The translations under genes and the position numbers were made by a program. DNA of 64,000 bases, taken from NCBI GenBank assembly GCA_902628235.1, contig CACOMD010000004.1, positions 1-64,000 on the forward strand. The letters run 5' to 3'. Position 1 is the stretch's first letter; each line of letters opens with the position of its first letter. Below are positions 36,072-45,215 of this stretch, piece after piece. This DNA is from an uncultured Prochlorococcus sp. (lineage in GTDB: Bacteria; Cyanobacteriota; Cyanobacteriia; PCC-6307; Cyanobiaceae). The notes beneath the pieces are model-generated. The model did no database searches and was not told the origin of the DNA. It worked only from the letters and a program-made list of their open reading frames with translations.

Positions 36072-37508
36072 ATGAAAATTAGTACAATTATACCTGTAAT
36101 TTTGTGCGGAGGATCAGGTTCTCGACTTTGGCCCTTATCTAGAGAAAGTTATCCAAAGCAATTTTTATCATTAAAAAAAGAGGATAAGTATAGCCTATTA
36201 CAAAATACTATCAAAAGAATTTCCACTCTAAAAAATCTAAAAACACCAATATTAGTTTGTAATGAAGAACATAGATTTATTGTAGCGGAACAAATGCGAG
36301 AACTTAATATTCAAGACTTCATAATATTGCTGGAACCTTTTGGAAGGAATACTGCGCCTGCAATTATTTTAGCAGCATTGAAGTCTCTTGAAATTGAAGA
36401 TGATCCAACTTTATTAGTTCTATCTTCGGACCATGAAATAAAAAAAAATAACCAATTTTTAACTGTTATTAATATGGGTTTAAGATTTGCAGAGATGAAT
36501 AAATTAGTAACCTTTGGTGTTGTACCATCATCACCCGAGACTGGCTATGGATATATAAAAGCGACAAAGCACTTTGGAAAAAATATAGAGGGTTTTGAAA
36601 TTGAAAGTTTTATAGAAAAACCTGATAAAGAAACTGCACAAAAATTAATAAAAGATAATAGATACACTTGGAATAGTGGAATATTTATGTTTAAATCTGT
36701 AGAAATTATTAAAGAGATAAAGAAATTTTCTCCAGAAATTTTATTGTGCTGCCAAAATGCTATTAATAAAAGTATACTTGACCTTGATTTTCAACGATTA
36801 GATAAAGCTTCTTTTGAAAAATGTGATGATGTATCAATTGATATCGCAGTCATGGAAAAGACATCGAAGGGAATAGTAATTCCTTTAGATGCAGGTTGGA
36901 GTGATGTAGGTAGTTGGGACGTAATATGGGAGAACTCAAAAAAAGATACTAATGGTAATCATATAGAAGGAAAAGTTCTTCTTGAGAATACAAAAAATTC
37001 TTATCTTAGAAGTGAGGATAGATTAGTAGTAGGAATTGATTTAAATGATTTAATTATTATTGAAACAAGAGATTCAATTTTAATTTCTAATAAAAAATCA
37101 TCTCAAAAGATTAAAAATATAGTAAATCAACTAAAAAAAAATAAAATACCTGAAGGAAAAACTCATTCAAAAGTTTATAGACCTTGGGGCAATTATCTTT
37201 CAGTTGTTGAAGATAGCAAATGGCAAGTAAAATTGATACAAGTAAAACCTGGAGAAAAATTATCTCTACAGATGCATCATCATAGATCCGAGCATTGGAT
37301 TATTGTTAGTGGTACTGCAAAAGTAGAGTTAGATGATAAAGAATTAGTCTTATATGAAAATCAAAGTATCTATATTCCTTTAGGCTCGAAACATAGACTT
37401 TCTAATCCTGGTAAAATTAACCTTAAACTTATTGAAGTACAAAGCGGCTCTTATGTTGGTGAGGATGATATTGTGAGATTTGAAGATATATATGGCAGAT
37501 TAAAATAA
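36072..37508 (+). CDS. manC: Mannose-1-P guanylyltransferase / mannose-6-P isomerase (bifunctional)
   Basis: A 478-residue type II bifunctional enzyme giving GDP-mannose. The N-terminal nucleotidyltransferase has VILCGGSGSRLWPLSRESYPKQFL at 10-33, LEPFGRNTAPAI, and SDVGSWDVIWE. The C-terminal cupin isomerase domain (about 355-475) has RPWGNYLSVVEDSKWQVKLIQVKPGEKLSLQMHHHRSEHWIIVSGTA, with the metal-binding His cluster. It supplies GDP-mannose to gmd and fcl downstream. No phosphomannomutase gene is in the window. Confidence 0.97.
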   Translation: MKISTIIPVILCGGSGSRLWPLSRESYPKQFLSLKKEDKYSLLQNTIKRISTLKNLKTPILVCNEEHRFIVAEQMRELNIQDFIILLEPFGRNTAPAIILAALKSLEIEDDPTLLVLSSDHEIKKNNQFLTVINMGLRFAEMNKLVTFGVVPSSPETGYGYIKATKHFGKNIEGFEIESFIEKPDKETAQKLIKDNRYTWNSGIFMFKSVEIIKEIKKFSPEILLCCQNAINKSILDLDFQRLDKASFEKCDDVSIDIAVMEKTSKGIVIPLDAGWSDVGSWDVIWENSKKDTNGNHIEGKVLLENTKNSYLRSEDRLVVGIDLNDLIIIETRDSILISNKKSSQKIKNIVNQLKKNKIPEGKTHSKVYRPWGNYLSVVEDSKWQVKLIQVKPGEKLSLQMHHHRSEHWIIVSGTAKVELDDKELVLYENQSIYIPLGSKHRLSNPGKINLKLIEVQSGSYVGEDDIVRFEDIYGRLK

Positions 37509-37526
37509 TAAAGAGTATTTTTTTTA

Positions 37527-37549
37527 AATTAAAAAATATATTTTTAATT
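37527..37549. terminator. AT-only hairpin at the manC/galE convergent junction
   Basis: A perfect 9-bp inverted repeat AATTAAAAA-atata-TTTTTAATT lies 18 bp after manC and 35 bp after galE, which converge here. It is flanked by further T and A runs. With no G or C the stem is weak, so it is a plausible but unproven bidirectional terminator. Confidence 0.4.
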
Positions 37550-37584
37550 AATTTTTTAATATTTATTTTTTATTAATCAATAAT

Positions 37585-38637
37585 TTAGTATCCATTAGGA
37601 TTAGTTTTTGCCCATTTCCATCCATCCTTACAAACATCATATAAAGATCTTTTAGGTTTCCACCCTAGAATCTTTTTTGCAAGACTTATATCTGCATATG
37701 TTTTTGCGACATCTCCTTCTCTTCTTGGTTCAAAAACTTTCTTGATTCTGCAATTATTAGCTTTTTCAAAAGTTTTAACCATTTCAAGAACACTTACTCC
37801 ATGACCACATCCTAAATTTATGCATCTATAACTTGTTTTTTTTTCTGAGAACATAAGTTCTAAAGCTTTTTTATGACCCTCTACTAAATCCTCAATATGG
37901 ATATAGTCACGGATACCAGTTCCATCTATTGTGGGCCAATCACAACCATATATTTCTAACTTTTCGATTTCACCGTTAGCAACTTTGCAGATAATAGGGA
38001 AGAGATTATTAGGCACTCCTTTAGGATCTTCTCCGATTAAACCGCTATGATGAGATCCCACTGGATTAAAATACCTTAAATTTGTAATACTCCATTTATT
38101 AGGTTCAGAATTATATATATCCAACAAAAGTTGTTCAACTGCAGCTTTTGTTTTTCCATATGGATTAATAGGTTTTATTTGGGAATCCTCAGCTATAGGA
38201 AATTTATTGGTTTCTCCATATATTGTTGCACTACTACTAAAAACCAACTTCCTACAATTAAAATTTTTCATTACTTTAAGCAAATTTAATGTCCCACCGA
38301 AATTGACTTCCCAGTATTTGTGAGGATTAGCCTCAGATTCTTTTACTGACTTTAAACCAGCGAAATGAATTACTCCCTGTATTTCTTTATTATTATTTAT
38401 TGAATTTTGAAAAATATCCTCAACAGATTTTTTATCTAGGATGTCGCATTCATAAATCTTTATTAACTCATGATTGATGCCTTTTAATTCGCAAATCTTA
38501 TTTATTGCTTTGAAAACATTTTTAGAACTATTGACATAAGAATCTAAACTTATTATTTCATTGCCTGTTTCCAATAATCTTAAACATGCGTGACTTCCTA
38601 TAAAACCAGCTCCTCCAGTAACTAATATTATGGCCAT
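37585..38637 (-). CDS. galE: UDP-glucose 4-epimerase
   Basis: A 350-residue extended SDR that interconverts UDP-glucose and UDP-galactose. It has the Rossmann motif VTGGAGFIGSHACLRLLETG, then the catalytic VFSSSATIYGETNKFPIAED and the YGKTKAAVEQLLLD Y-x3-K pair. The GalE-specific LRYFNPVGSHHSGLIGEDPKGVPNNLFP and GTGIRDYIHIEDLVEGH are present. Length is normal. It provides UDP-galactose for glf. It is divergent from gmd with 39 bp between starts. Confidence 0.96.
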   Translation of the reverse strand: MAIILVTGGAGFIGSHACLRLLETGNEIISLDSYVNSSKNVFKAINKICELKGINHELIKIYECDILDKKSVEDIFQNSINNNKEIQGVIHFAGLKSVKESEANPHKYWEVNFGGTLNLLKVMKNFNCRKLVFSSSATIYGETNKFPIAEDSQIKPINPYGKTKAAVEQLLLDIYNSEPNKWSITNLRYFNPVGSHHSGLIGEDPKGVPNNLFPIICKVANGEIEKLEIYGCDWPTIDGTGIRDYIHIEDLVEGHKKALELMFSEKKTSYRCINLGCGHGVSVLEMVKTFEKANNCRIKKVFEPRREGDVAKTYADISLAKKILGWKPKRSLYDVCKDGWKWAKTNPNGY

Positions 38638-38676
38638 GTTTACTTTTTTAAAACTTCATTTTAGACTATAAAGATT

Positions 38677-39774
38677 ATGAAAGATAGAACTAAGATTGCC
38701 TTAATTTCAGGTATAACTGGTCAAGATGGTAGTTATCTAGCTGAATTTTTATTAGCAAAAGGTTACGAAGTTCATGGTATTAAAAGACGCTCCAGCAGCT
38801 TTAATGATTCTAGAATAGAACACATATACCAAGATCCACATGTAAACGATCAAAAGTTTTTTCTTCATTATGGAGATCTTACAGACAGTACAAATTTAAT
38901 AAGAATTATTCAAAAAGTAAAGCCAAACGAAATTTATAATTTAGGAGCTCAAAGTCATGTAGCGGTAAGTTTTGAAAGCCCAGAATATACTGCAAACAGT
39001 GATGCACTAGGAACATTAAGAATTCTTGAGGCTATAAAAATATTAAATTTAACAAAAAAAACTAAATTTTACCAAGCGAGTACGAGTGAACTTTATGGCT
39101 TAATTCAGGAATCACCACAAAAAGAAACTACTCCTTTCTATCCAAGAAGTCCTTATGCAGTTTCAAAACTTTATGCATACTGGATAACAGTTAATTATAG
39201 GGAGGCATATGGAATTTATGCATGTAATGGGATTTTATTCAATCATGAGAGCCCAAGGAGGGGAGAAACATTTGTAACCAGAAAAATTACTAGAGGTTTG
39301 GCAAGAATATCATTAGGTTTAGATAATTGTTTATTTTTAGGGAATTTGGATTCTAAAAGAGATTGGGGTCACGCCAAAGATTATGTAAAAATGAAATGGT
39401 TAATGCTTCAACAAGATTTTCCAGAAGATTTTGTAATAGCCACTGGGAGAATGGAAACTGTAAGAAAATTTATTGAAATAAGTGCTTTAATAATAGGCTG
39501 GAATAATCCAAATTCATCTCAGTCGATAATTTGGGAAGGAGAGAAAGAAAATGAGATAGGAAGAAGAGCCGATAATAATGAAATAGTAATACGTATAGAT
39601 TCAAGATACTATAGACCAACTGAAGTCAATGAGTTGCTTGGAGACTATAGTAAAGCTAGAGAAAAATTAGGTTGGCATCCAACAATATCTTTAGAGGACA
39701 TGATCTCTGAAATGATTTCAAATGATATAAAAGAAGCAAAAAAAGAACTTCATCTTAAAGAAAAAGGTTATTAA
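38677..39774 (+). CDS. gmd: GDP-mannose 4,6-dehydratase
   Basis: A 365-residue SDR that makes GDP-4-keto-6-deoxymannose, the precursor of GDP-L-fucose. Signatures are [37 protein letters not shown], the NADP site, [41 protein letters not shown] with the Y-x3-K, and [25 protein letters not shown], which is diagnostic for Gmd. It is followed after 21 bp by fcl; with manC upstream the GDP-fucose route is complete from mannose phosphates. Confidence 0.97.
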   Translation: MKDRTKIALISGITGQDGSYLAEFLLAKGYEVHGIKRRSSSFNDSRIEHIYQDPHVNDQKFFLHYGDLTDSTNLIRIIQKVKPNEIYNLGAQSHVAVSFESPEYTANSDALGTLRILEAIKILNLTKKTKFYQASTSELYGLIQESPQKETTPFYPRSPYAVSKLYAYWITVNYREAYGIYACNGILFNHESPRRGETFVTRKITRGLARISLGLDNCLFLGNLDSKRDWGHAKDYVKMKWLMLQQDFPEDFVIATGRMETVRKFIEISALIIGWNNPNSSQSIIWEGEKENEIGRRADNNEIVIRIDSRYYRPTEVNELLGDYSKAREKLGWHPTISLEDMISEMISNDIKEAKKELHLKEKGY

Positions 39775-39795
39775 AAAATTGGTTTACAAAATTAA

Positions 39796-40797
39796 ATGAC
39801 AAAAGATATTAATTTCTCAGATAAAATACTTGTTGCTGGTGCGAAAGGAATGGTTGGTAGTGCTATTTGCAGATCTCTAAAAAGAGAAGGTTATGGAAAA
39901 AAAAACAAAGGTGGAGAAATATTTAGTCCTTCAAGGAATGAAATAAATTATCTTGATTATGAAGAAACTTTTAGATGGTTTAAAGCTAATACCCCTTCGA
40001 TAGTAATTATTGCGGCGGCGAAAGTAGGCGGCATAATTGCTAACAAAACGATGCCCACAGAATTTCTTTTAGAGAACTTAACTATCCAAAATAATTTAAT
40101 AAGTATTTCTCATAAGTTTAAGGTTAAAAAGCTTTTATTTCTTGGGAGTAGCTGTATATATCCAAAATTTGCGAAACAACCTATAAAGGAAGAATATCTG
40201 ATGACAGGTAAACTTGAAAAAACTAATGAATCATATGCACTTGCAAAAATTGCAGGCATTAAATTATGCCAATCACTAAATGAACAATACGATTTTAATA
40301 GTATTTGTTTAATGCCAACAAATTTATATGGTCCAGGAGATAATTATCACCAGAACAACAGTCATGTTATTCCTTCTCTCATAAGAAAATTCCATAAAGC
40401 TAAAAATGATTTAAATGAATCGGTTAATTGTTGGGGCAGTGGAAGCCCTTTTAGAGAATTTTTACATGTAGATGATTTAGCAGATGGATGTATATTTGCA
40501 TTAGAAAATTGGAATACTAAAGATGTCAATTCACCGAAAGATGATAATGGAAATCCTCTTTATTGGCTAAATATTGGGACTGGAAAGGAAATATCCATAA
40601 AAGATCTTGCAATAAAAATTGCATCTTTTTTTAAATATAATGGAAACATCAATTGGGATCTAAGTAAACCAGATGGGACTCCAAGAAAGAAGTTAAATAT
40701 ATCTAAAATCCATTCACTTGGATGGTCAGCAAAAATAAATTTAGATGAAGGCATTAAACAGACCATAACTGATTATAAAAATTATTTATTAAATTAA
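39796..40797 (+). CDS. fcl: GDP-L-fucose synthase
   Basis: A 333-residue SDR epimerase/reductase that converts GDP-4-keto-6-deoxymannose to GDP-L-fucose. It shows VAGAKGMVGSAICRSLKREGYG, ANKTMPTEFLLENLTIQNNLI, FLGSSCIYPKFAKQPIKEEYLMTGKLEKTNESYALAKIAGIKLCQ with the Ser/Tyr/Lys catalytic set, and LMPTNLYGPGDNYHQNNSHVIPSLIRKFH. Length is slightly above the usual 310-320. It is the last gene of the manC-gmd-fcl set, interrupted only by the inverted galE. Confidence 0.97.
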   Translation: MTKDINFSDKILVAGAKGMVGSAICRSLKREGYGKKNKGGEIFSPSRNEINYLDYEETFRWFKANTPSIVIIAAAKVGGIIANKTMPTEFLLENLTIQNNLISISHKFKVKKLLFLGSSCIYPKFAKQPIKEEYLMTGKLEKTNESYALAKIAGIKLCQSLNEQYDFNSICLMPTNLYGPGDNYHQNNSHVIPSLIRKFHKAKNDLNESVNCWGSGSPFREFLHVDDLADGCIFALENWNTKDVNSPKDDNGNPLYWLNIGTGKEISIKDLAIKIASFFKYNGNINWDLSKPDGTPRKKLNISKIHSLGWSAKINLDEGIKQTITDYKNYLLN

Positions 40798-40799
40798 TA

Positions 40800-40817
40800 A
40801 ATAAAAAATTTTTTATT
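40800..40817. terminator. AT-only palindrome at the fcl/UDP-GlcA epimerase convergent junction
   Basis: AATAAAAAATTTTTTATT, starting 2 bp after fcl, is a perfect 18-bp palindrome, followed by ATTATC. It has no G/C and no natural loop, so folding would leave a 4-base loop and a 7-bp stem. Weak candidate; the remaining 98 bp to the convergent gene shows only AT-rich sequence. Confidence 0.25.
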
Positions 40818-40915
40818 ATCAAAGTATATATATTTTTTTATATTTAAGTAAAATTATGTTTTCGATAATTTAGTAAAGATAATAAAATTCTCCTAATTAA
40901 TTTTGATTTAAAAAT

Positions 40916-41953
40916 TCAATATTTATAATAAAATTTGAACCATTTTATGAATTTATCTACCCCAGATTCTATTGAAGTTTTAGGAGTGAATTGAATCCAA
41001 TTTTCAAGAGATTTTGTATCAGCAGCTGTTGATAGAACATCTCCTGGTTGTAAAGGTTGAAAATCCTTAATGGCTCTTGCTCCAAGAGACTTCTCTAATA
41101 ATTCAATAAAATACATTAATTCAATAGGTTTTGAATTTCCAATATTAAAAAGCATATGAGGAGCAAAAGACACTGCAGGATTAGGACTTAAATGATCAAA
41201 TTTAGTGGATGGTTTTGCTGGCTTAAAACAACATCTAAATGTCCCTTCAACTATATCTTCTATATATGTGAAGTCTCTTTGCATCTTTCCATAATTAAAA
41301 ATAGATATTTTTTTACTTTCTAAAATAGATTTAGCAAATATCATAGGAGCCATATCAGGCCTTCCCCAAGGTCCATAAACGGTGAAATATCTTAATCCAA
41401 TAGCAGGAATTTTGTAGAGATGACTATAAGAATGTGCTATTAACTCATTAGATTTTTTTGTAGCAGCATATAAACTTACAGGATGATTAACTCCTTGTTT
41501 TTCGTTGTAAGGGAGATTTTTATTCCCCCCATAAACAGAACTACTTGATGCATAAACCAGATTTGAGACTTCATATTTTCTACAACATTCAAGGAGATTT
41601 GTAAATCCAACAATATTACTTTGAATATAAGAGAATGGATTTTCAATAGAATATCTTACTCCAGCTTGAGCAGCTAAATTTACTACGATATCAGGTACAA
41701 ATTTAGAAAAAATAATTTTTAAATCTGAGTAATTTTCTAAAGATACTTTTTTAAAATTCCATTTGCCAGAGTAATTCTTTGATTTTTCGAGTATATTTGA
41801 AAGTCTTGTTTTTTTTAATTCAACTGAATAATAATCATTCAAATTATCAATCCCCATGACATTATTACCATTTTGAAGAAATTTCAATGCAAGTTGAGAA
41901 CCAATAAAACCTGCTGCTCCAGTTATTAATACATTAGGATCTTTTATCTTCAT
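40916..41953 (-). CDS. UDP-glucuronate 4-epimerase family protein
   Basis: A 345-residue extended SDR. The N-terminus VLITGAAGFIGSQLALKFLQNGNNVMGIDNLNDYYSVELKKTRL, with DNLNDYY, is typical of UDP-GlcA 4-epimerases (Cap1J, LpsL, WbnF type). AAQAGVRYSIENPFSYIQSNIVGF, VYASSSSVYGGNKNLPYNE, LYAATKKSNELIAHSY and RYFTVYGPWGRPDMAPMIFAKSI support this. It would make UDP-galacturonate for the surface glycan. The gene upstream on this strand (asnB) is 23 bp away. Confidence 0.9.
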   Translation of the reverse strand: MKIKDPNVLITGAAGFIGSQLALKFLQNGNNVMGIDNLNDYYSVELKKTRLSNILEKSKNYSGKWNFKKVSLENYSDLKIIFSKFVPDIVVNLAAQAGVRYSIENPFSYIQSNIVGFTNLLECCRKYEVSNLVYASSSSVYGGNKNLPYNEKQGVNHPVSLYAATKKSNELIAHSYSHLYKIPAIGLRYFTVYGPWGRPDMAPMIFAKSILESKKISIFNYGKMQRDFTYIEDIVEGTFRCCFKPAKPSTKFDHLSPNPAVSFAPHMLFNIGNSKPIELMYFIELLEKSLGARAIKDFQPLQPGDVLSTAADTKSLENWIQFTPKTSIESGVDKFIKWFKFYYKY

Positions 41954-41976
41954 AATTAAATTTAATATTTAAATAA

Positions 41977-43833
41977 TTAAACTTTTATCGGATTTAAATA
42001 AATATAGTTATTCTTTAACCAAGCTGTAAGGCTTAATAATTCAAAAATCTGAATTGCAGACCTAGTTGATTTTGATGATTCTTTAATTTTTTTAAACAAA
42101 AAATTATTATTAAATTCTAGATAATTATTTTCAGAAATATATTCATAAATATATTCTCGATCAATTTTTTCATAAAAATATTTATTTATTGGAGGTAGGA
42201 AACCAAGTTTTTTATTTTTAAAAAAATTTAAGGAAAGTTTTTCTAAAGCCAACTTTTTAAGCAAAATTTTATTATTTAAATATCCATTTTTTATAAACAA
42301 ATTATAGTTGTTGAGCATATATTTTATTATAGAAAAATCTAAATAAGGATTTCTTAGTTCTAAACTAGATAGCATACTAATTCTATCAGATTTAAATAAA
42401 ATATTATTTGGTAAAAAATTTTGAAGATCATAAATTAGTAATTCTAAATGCATCTTTTTGATATTTTCCCATTTACCTATATTATTAGAAGTTAATATTA
42501 AATCAAAATTGACATAATTATTTAAATCTTCGTTTGTTAACAAACTAGGGAACAAGGGTATTTTTTTTTCAGAAATAAGAATGGATTTTTCAAACTTATT
42601 TTTTTCTATTAATTTAAATCGATGAAGTGCCTTTATAAAAATCGTAGTAATATTTTTACCCAAAAGTTTTCTAGTTTTTGCTAATTTAATTGACCTATTT
42701 ATATGTTTATAGCCACCAAATAACTCATCTGCACCATCACCACCAATAGCTACCTTACAATATCTTTTAACAGATTTACAAAGTAAATAAGTTGGGATTA
42801 TAGCAGGATCTCCACTTGGGTAATCCATATTTTCCAGTAATGCAATTATTTCATGAAAACTTGGTTTAAAAGCATCAATAATTTGATGCTTAATTCCTAA
42901 GTTATTTGCTAGATTTCTTGAGATCTCTATATCTTTAGAATTCTCTCCATCTGGAAATCTTACTGAGAAGGCATTTATATCTGGATTTAACTTTGCAGTA
43001 ATTGTAGTTATGATACTAGAGTCTAAACCTCCACTTAATAAAGTTCCAATAGGAACATCAGAAATTAACTGATGTTTAATGCTATTTTTTAAAAGTATAT
43101 ATATATCATCTACCAAATTCCCCCTTTTATTTTCATCATTTATTATAAAATTTCTTAAATTAAAATTCTTTAAAGTTTTTATTTTATTTAATCTTTGATC
43201 AAAGTGGATTATATGACCAGGTTCTATCTGCTTAAGGTCTTGAATTATTGTATTATTAAAGGAACTATGACCATTTTTCAGAAAATAACTCAATTCTTTT
43301 TCATCAATATTTAATTTTTGGTTGATCAAAGGAAGAAGTGATTTAATTTCTGATGAAAAAATAAATTGACCTTGATTATGGTAATAATATAATGGTTTTT
43401 CCCCAGATAAGTCTCTTGATAGTATTAACCTATTTAATTCTTTATCATATATAGCAAGTGCAAACATTCCCTCTAATTTATTAATAAAATTTACTCCGTA
43501 AAAAGCATAACCTTTCAATAAAACCTCAGTATCTGAATTAGTTAAGAATTCTATTCTTTTTTTTCTCAAATTTTTTCTCAGATACTCAAAGTTATAAATC
43601 TCTCCATTAAAAATAATAATATTCCCATTTTTTCCATCAATCATAGGCTGGTTTGAACGTTTATCTAGATCTATTATGGAGAGACGACAGTGAGATAAAA
43701 TTAAATTTTCAACTATATTTATTCCGGAAGCATCAGGACCTCTATATGAAATCGATTTAATCGATCGTTTAACATTTTTTATATCTTCTTTATTAACTCC
43801 ATCCTTTTTATAAAAACCTAGAAAACCACACAT
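41977..43833 (-). CDS. asnB: Asparagine synthase (glutamine-hydrolysing) homologue
   Basis: A 618-residue two-domain amidotransferase. The N-terminal class II glutaminase has Cys2 as nucleophile (MCGFLGFYKK) with SYRGPDASGI, LSHCRLSIIDLD and IIFNGEIYNFEYLRK. The C-terminal synthetase has the PP-loop IGTLLSGGLDSSIITTITAK, VAIGGDGADELFGGYKH and DRISMLSSLELRNPYLD. Within sugar islands such genes (WbpS/AlbG-type) often amidate uronic acids or modify sugars rather than make free asparagine. Given UDP-GalA and ManNAcA enzymes nearby, uronamide formation is a fair guess. It lies between a GT4 gene and the epimerase gene on the same strand. Confidence 0.9.
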   Translation of the reverse strand: MCGFLGFYKKDGVNKEDIKNVKRSIKSISYRGPDASGINIVENLILSHCRLSIIDLDKRSNQPMIDGKNGNIIIFNGEIYNFEYLRKNLRKKRIEFLTNSDTEVLLKGYAFYGVNFINKLEGMFALAIYDKELNRLILSRDLSGEKPLYYYHNQGQFIFSSEIKSLLPLINQKLNIDEKELSYFLKNGHSSFNNTIIQDLKQIEPGHIIHFDQRLNKIKTLKNFNLRNFIINDENKRGNLVDDIYILLKNSIKHQLISDVPIGTLLSGGLDSSIITTITAKLNPDINAFSVRFPDGENSKDIEISRNLANNLGIKHQIIDAFKPSFHEIIALLENMDYPSGDPAIIPTYLLCKSVKRYCKVAIGGDGADELFGGYKHINRSIKLAKTRKLLGKNITTIFIKALHRFKLIEKNKFEKSILISEKKIPLFPSLLTNEDLNNYVNFDLILTSNNIGKWENIKKMHLELLIYDLQNFLPNNILFKSDRISMLSSLELRNPYLDFSIIKYMLNNYNLFIKNGYLNNKILLKKLALEKLSLNFFKNKKLGFLPPINKYFYEKIDREYIYEYISENNYLEFNNNFLFKKIKESSKSTRSAIQIFELLSLTAWLKNNYIYLNPIKV

Positions 43834-43877
43834 ATTTATTGAAATTTTATAAATTTAAATTATGTAAAAAATTTTTT

Positions 43878-45041
43878 TTAATTATACGCACATTTTATTA
43901 TGTAATCAATAAGACTTTCAAATTTACTATTTTGTGTTGGAAATTTTTTAAGTTGTTCAAATCCCATACTTATAAGTTTTGTTTTAATAGATTCATTAGA
44001 GAATAATTTCTCTAATTTTGAAGCAGCATCTCTGTAGCTAGCAGGCTTGAAATAAAGTGCTGCATCACCACAAATCTCCTTAGAAAAATCCATTTTTGTT
44101 GTAACTATTGGAGTACCCATAGACATAGCTTCTATATAACTAGCAGAAAAGATCTCTAATAAAGTTGGCAGAAAAAGGCAATCTGCTTTTTTGTATTCAT
44201 TAAATACTTCATCTAAGTTCAAAGGCCCTAAATTTACAATTTGATCCTGAACACCAAGCTTATAAGACTTTTTTAAAATTTTTCTTAATAACAAACTTTC
44301 ATTTGGAAGTGTAATAAAGAATTTATATTTAAAATTTTTTTTATTTCTAAGCTCTTTAGCAACTAAGGGAATAAGATCCAGATTTTTATGCTTATGAGCT
44401 GCTGAAAGACAAAATATTCTTTTAATTATGTTATTTTTTTTTCTATAAGAATCTTTTTGCATTATGAACCTTTTATTTAATGTATTAGGGGAGACTAAAA
44501 TTTTCTTCTCATTAACTTTAAATTTTTTAATTATTCCAGATTTTGCTGTTTCTGTTTGTGTCTCAAAAAAAGTTGCATTACTTGCATAAAATATTCTATA
44601 AAAAGTTAAAATCTTTCTTTTAATTTTTTCAATAATATTAAGTTGTCTAAATGCTATTTCTGAATTGCAGATTTCAAAAGGATTGGTATACCTACCTATC
44701 TCAGGATTTTTGAAATTAATATAAGATGGGAAACCTATTGAATATACTATATTTGGATTTATCTCAGATTCGATTTTTTTTATAAATTTCCTAATAAAAA
44801 AGCCTTTAAAAAGATTTGCTGGTGATTTATCAACCACATAATATTTAAGAAAATCCAAATTAACTATTTGCTTTTGGATTTCTTTTGTAATAATGAAAAT
44901 AAATTCTACATCTGAGTATTTACTTTTATTCTGCAAAATATATTCAAGAAAAGTTATTGAAGCTTGAAGACCTCCTCCAACTTTAATTGAAGACATATTT
45001 ACTAATATTATTATTTTTTTTAATTTAATTTCTAAAGGCAT
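43878..45041 (-). CDS. Family 4 glycosyltransferase
   Basis: A 387-residue GT-B protein, first gene of a minus-strand unit with asnB and the UDP-GlcA epimerase. It has VNMSSIKVGGGLQASITFLEYILQ at the start, FCLSAAHKHKNLDLIPLVAKEL in the donor half, and ADCLFLPTLLEIFSASYIEAMSMGTPIVTTKMDFSKEICGDAALYF. The E-x7-E motif is in EIFSASYIEA. The C-terminal part resembles mannosyl- or rhamnosyltransferases of GT4. The donor sugar is unknown; coupling to the epimerase hints at galacturonate. Confidence 0.88.
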   Translation of the reverse strand: MPLEIKLKKIIILVNMSSIKVGGGLQASITFLEYILQNKSKYSDVEFIFIITKEIQKQIVNLDFLKYYVVDKSPANLFKGFFIRKFIKKIESEINPNIVYSIGFPSYINFKNPEIGRYTNPFEICNSEIAFRQLNIIEKIKRKILTFYRIFYASNATFFETQTETAKSGIIKKFKVNEKKILVSPNTLNKRFIMQKDSYRKKNNIIKRIFCLSAAHKHKNLDLIPLVAKELRNKKNFKYKFFITLPNESLLLRKILKKSYKLGVQDQIVNLGPLNLDEVFNEYKKADCLFLPTLLEIFSASYIEAMSMGTPIVTTKMDFSKEICGDAALYFKPASYRDAASKLEKLFSNESIKTKLISMGFEQLKKFPTQNSKFESLIDYIIKCAYN

Positions 45042-45151
45042 TTATTATTTAATTATTATATTTAACTTTTTTAGATTAATATAAATTAAAGTAATAAAAA
45101 TTTTCATTTTATATAATTAAACTTTAAAAAAAATTAACTTGAAATTTTTAT

Positions 45152-45180
45152 TTGATACCCAACAATCACAATGCTAAAAT
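45152..45180 (+). promoter_or_regulatory. Sigma70-type promoter of the wzz-like gene
   Basis: TTGATA (45152-45157), a 17-bp spacer and TAAAAT (45175-45180) match the -35 and -10 consensus at five of six bases each, 35 bp before the ATG at 45216. The 174-bp divergent gap also holds the promoter of the minus-strand GT4 unit. It is the best promoter match seen in the window, but AT-richness makes chance matches common. Confidence 0.45.
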
Positions 45181-45215
45181 TATTAATAATTATAAATAAA
45201 GAATAATATACATTA

